From Pseudomonadota bacterium (GTDB lineage: Bacteria > Pseudomonadota > Alphaproteobacteria > Rhodospirillales > UBA2165), in NCBI GenBank assembly GCA_027592155.1, contig JAQCKY010000137.1:1-6499 (forward strand): DNA of 6,499 bases. Reading direction: 5' to 3'. Within the stretch, counting starts at the first letter, position 1. Each line of letters starts with the position of its first letter. This document shows positions 5,501-6,499 of the stretch, in pieces. Under the pieces are notes generated by a model. It had not been told where the DNA came from and did not search any database. It worked only from the letters and a program-made list of their open reading frames with translations. The translations under genes and the position numbers were made by a program.

Positions 5501-5507
5501 AGATGAG

Positions 5508-6113
5508 ATGAAATTTTCAAAGCTTTTAGCGGCAGGCCTCGTCGGCGCGGCGGTCATCACCGCTGTTGGCGTGGGCGCGGCTTCAAAAATGACCGTAAAC
5601 GCCCAATCGGTTCCAGATTGGGGCCCGCAATGGACAGCGGACGGCAAGTTGATACTGCCCGAGGGCTTCCATGAATGGGTGTTTCTTGGCTCGCCGCTTA
5701 CCCCGAATGCGCTAAACGACGGTAAAGCGGGATTCCCGGAATATCACAACGTCTACGTCCGGCGGGAGCCCCTGAAGATTTTCCGGGAAACCGGGCAGTG
5801 GCCGGATGGCACGATTATGCTCAAGGAACTGCAGTTGACGATTCCGGGAACCAATGCGGACGGCTCACGGGAAGAGGCCTCCGGTCGCGGCTTCTTTCCT
5901 GGGGCTTTGAACGGGATCGATATCTCGGTCAAGGACAGTCAACGCTTCAAGGACTCCAACGGATGGGGCTTTTTTAATTTTGGTCACCATGCGCGGCCCT
6001 ACGCCAAAACGGCGTCGGCGGCGCCAATTGAGGCGTGCGCCGGCTGTCACATGGGGAACCCGGAAGGGATGGTGTTCAGCCAGTTCTACAAACACATTCT
6101 GAATTCCCGCTAG
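5508..6113 (+). CDS. Secreted cytochrome P460-family c-type haem protein
   Basis: A 201-residue exported haem protein. An N-terminal signal peptide is clear: basic start MKFSK, hydrophobic run at about 6-25, and a plausible VNA|QS cleavage after residue 32. The mature part has the cytochrome P460 pattern: WGPQWTADGKLILPEGFHEW (38-57), SPLTPN (62-67), FPEYHNVYV (76-84), DGTIMLKEL (100-108), VKDSQRF (141-147), FFNFGH (155-160), and a single CAGCH haem-attachment motif at 177-181 near the C-terminus. Family members bind one haem; the founding Nitrosomonas enzyme oxidises hydroxylamine and NO and has a lysine cross-linked to haem, while relatives such as cytochrome c'-beta lack it. K106, about 70 residues before the haem motif, is a candidate for that lysine but cannot be confirmed. 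The protein should be periplasmic. It is monocistronic by layout: own promoter with TetR-type operators upstream, hairpin downstream. Whether it is a catalyst, an NO-binding protein or an electron carrier is open. Confidence 0.92.
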   Translation: MKFSKLLAAGLVGAAVITAVGVGAASKMTVNAQSVPDWGPQWTADGKLILPEGFHEWVFLGSPLTPNALNDGKAGFPEYHNVYVRREPLKIFRETGQWPDGTIMLKELQLTIPGTNADGSREEASGRGFFPGALNGIDISVKDSQRFKDSNGWGFFNFGHHARPYAKTASAAPIEACAGCHMGNPEGMVFSQFYKHILNSR

Positions 6114-6135
6114 GCCCTACGCGGGATTACCCCGG

Positions 6136-6171
6136 CGCCGCACGGTCCTCCCCCCTCCCTCCCGTGCGGCG
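6136..6171 (+). terminator. GC-rich hairpin after the P460 gene, probable terminator
   Basis: CGCCGCACGG (6136-6145) pairs perfectly with CCGTGCGGCG (6162-6171), a 10-bp stem with a 16-nt pyrimidine-rich loop, beginning 22 nt after the stop codon. No T-run follows, so it may need help or may serve mainly as a 3' barrier. Its position makes it the natural end of the cytochrome transcript. From here to about 6347 I see no gene or further signal. Confidence 0.6.
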
Positions 6172-6347
6172 TCGCCCTCGTCATCATGACCTTACCGACA
6201 GCAATCGACCGAAACCGAACATCCCGATAATCCAATTCCAGCGCAGATACGGTTCAAAATGGAGCGTTCGACGCCAAGCCCGGAGAGTCCGTTTTTACGT
6301 CATAAGGTCTTTTTTTGGGGAACAGCAGCCATCTCATGACAAACCCG

Positions 6348-6366
6348 CCGCCGTATGTTACGGCGG
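6348..6366 (+). promoter_or_regulatory. Hairpin overlapping the start region of the methyltransferase gene
   Basis: CCGCCGTA (6348-6355) and TACGGCGG (6359-6366) form a perfect 8-bp stem with a TGT loop, ending 3 nt before the ATG at 6370. It contains the only ribosome-binding-like bases (GGCGG) and an alternative in-frame ATG at 6355-6357. Folding would hide the start region. Confidence 0.55.
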
Positions 6367-6369
6367 TAT

Positions 6370-6499
6370 ATGAGCACCTCCTACGATAGGATCGGGGTCA
6401 ATTATTCCGACCTCCGGAAACCGGACCGCCGGATCGCGGCGGTGATCGCAACGGCACTTGAATCTGCAGGCTCTGTCAAAACCATCCTGAATGTCGGGG
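6370..6499 (+). CDS. Class I SAM-dependent methyltransferase, N-terminal part only
   Basis: The first 43 residues are visible and the gene runs off the right edge. MSTSYDRIGVNYSDLRKPDR followed by RIAAVIATAL is the usual opening of a large group of small-molecule methyltransferases (methyltransferase type 11-like). KTILNVG at 37-43 is the beta-strand leading into the glycine-rich SAM-binding motif I, cut by the window end. The start is either the ATG at 6370 or the in-frame ATG at 6355, which would add MLRRY; conservation of SYDRIG near the terminus favours 6370. There is no strong ribosome-binding site. It is separated from the cytochrome gene by a hairpin and about 250 nt, so it is probably a separate transcript. 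The substrate is unknown. Confidence 0.8.
   Translation, partial: MSTSYDRIGVNYSDLRKPDRRIAAVIATALESAGSVKTILNVG

Larger units (their letters stand above)
5252..5507. other. AT-rich divergent control region between tetR and the P460 gene
   Basis: A 256-nt gene-free region that is strikingly AT-rich between about 5281 and 5460 compared with the GC-rich genes around it. It contains the promoter, A-tract repeat, operator-like sites and leader hairpin listed separately. On the minus strand TTAAGC and TAATAG, 16 nt apart and about 60-80 nt before the tetR ATG, form a possible but weak tetR promoter. Confidence 0.7.

Noticed and set aside
5451..5507. Upstream GTG start adding 19 residues to the P460 protein
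   Set aside because: The extension would be translated through the hairpin leader, would precede a perfect signal peptide, and lacks the AAGGAG that serves the ATG at 5508.

Overview
The window looks like chromosomal DNA of a moderately GC-rich proteobacterium, most likely an alphaproteobacterium. That is inferred from codon usage, gene families and the style of the methyltransferase N-terminus; no marker gene settles it. There are no tRNA or rRNA genes, transposases or CRISPR arrays.

Left half (1-3233, minus strand): a two-gene molybdenum-enzyme operon. The upstream gene encodes a 1008-residue large subunit that closely resembles the catalytic subunit of pyrogallol-phloroglucinol transhydroxylase (AthL of Pelobacter acidigallici, DMSO-reductase superfamily). 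It carries an extra N-terminal domain of about 125 residues that looks like an SCP2 sterol-carrier fold. After 22 nt follows the iron-sulfur small subunit (AthS-like), which runs off the left edge after 61 residues.

Middle (3234-4681): an 84-bp direct repeat occurs at 3287-3370 and 4571-4654, in the same orientation and 1284 bp apart. Its 66-bp core has a single mismatch. The repeats bracket two small ankyrin-repeat genes that face tail to tail with 1 bp between them. The plus-strand one is broken by an in-frame TAG; the minus-strand one is intact. Each repeat copy lies upstream of a minus-strand gene (the transhydroxylase operon and the intact ankyrin gene), so the repeat may be a duplicated regulatory segment or the scar of an insertion or duplication.

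Right half (4682-6113): a TetR-family repressor gene on the minus strand is divergent from a secreted c-type cytochrome of the P460 family on the plus strand. The unusually AT-rich intergenic region holds a consensus TTGACA promoter, two phased A-tract repeats and three copies of an ACAGAYNNGT operator-like motif. One copy is in the promoter spacer, one just after the expected start site and one beside the tetR start codon. This is a typical layout for a TetR protein controlling both itself and its divergent neighbour.

Right edge (6114-6499): a strong hairpin follows the cytochrome gene, then the first 43 residues of a class I SAM-dependent methyltransferase.

Working model (inference): the TetR protein senses a small, perhaps aromatic or electrophilic, compound and controls the P460 cytochrome. 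It may also control the nearby transhydroxylase-like operon, because half of the operator motif recurs in the repeat upstream of that operon. The true substrate of the SCP2-fused molybdoenzyme cannot be read from sequence.
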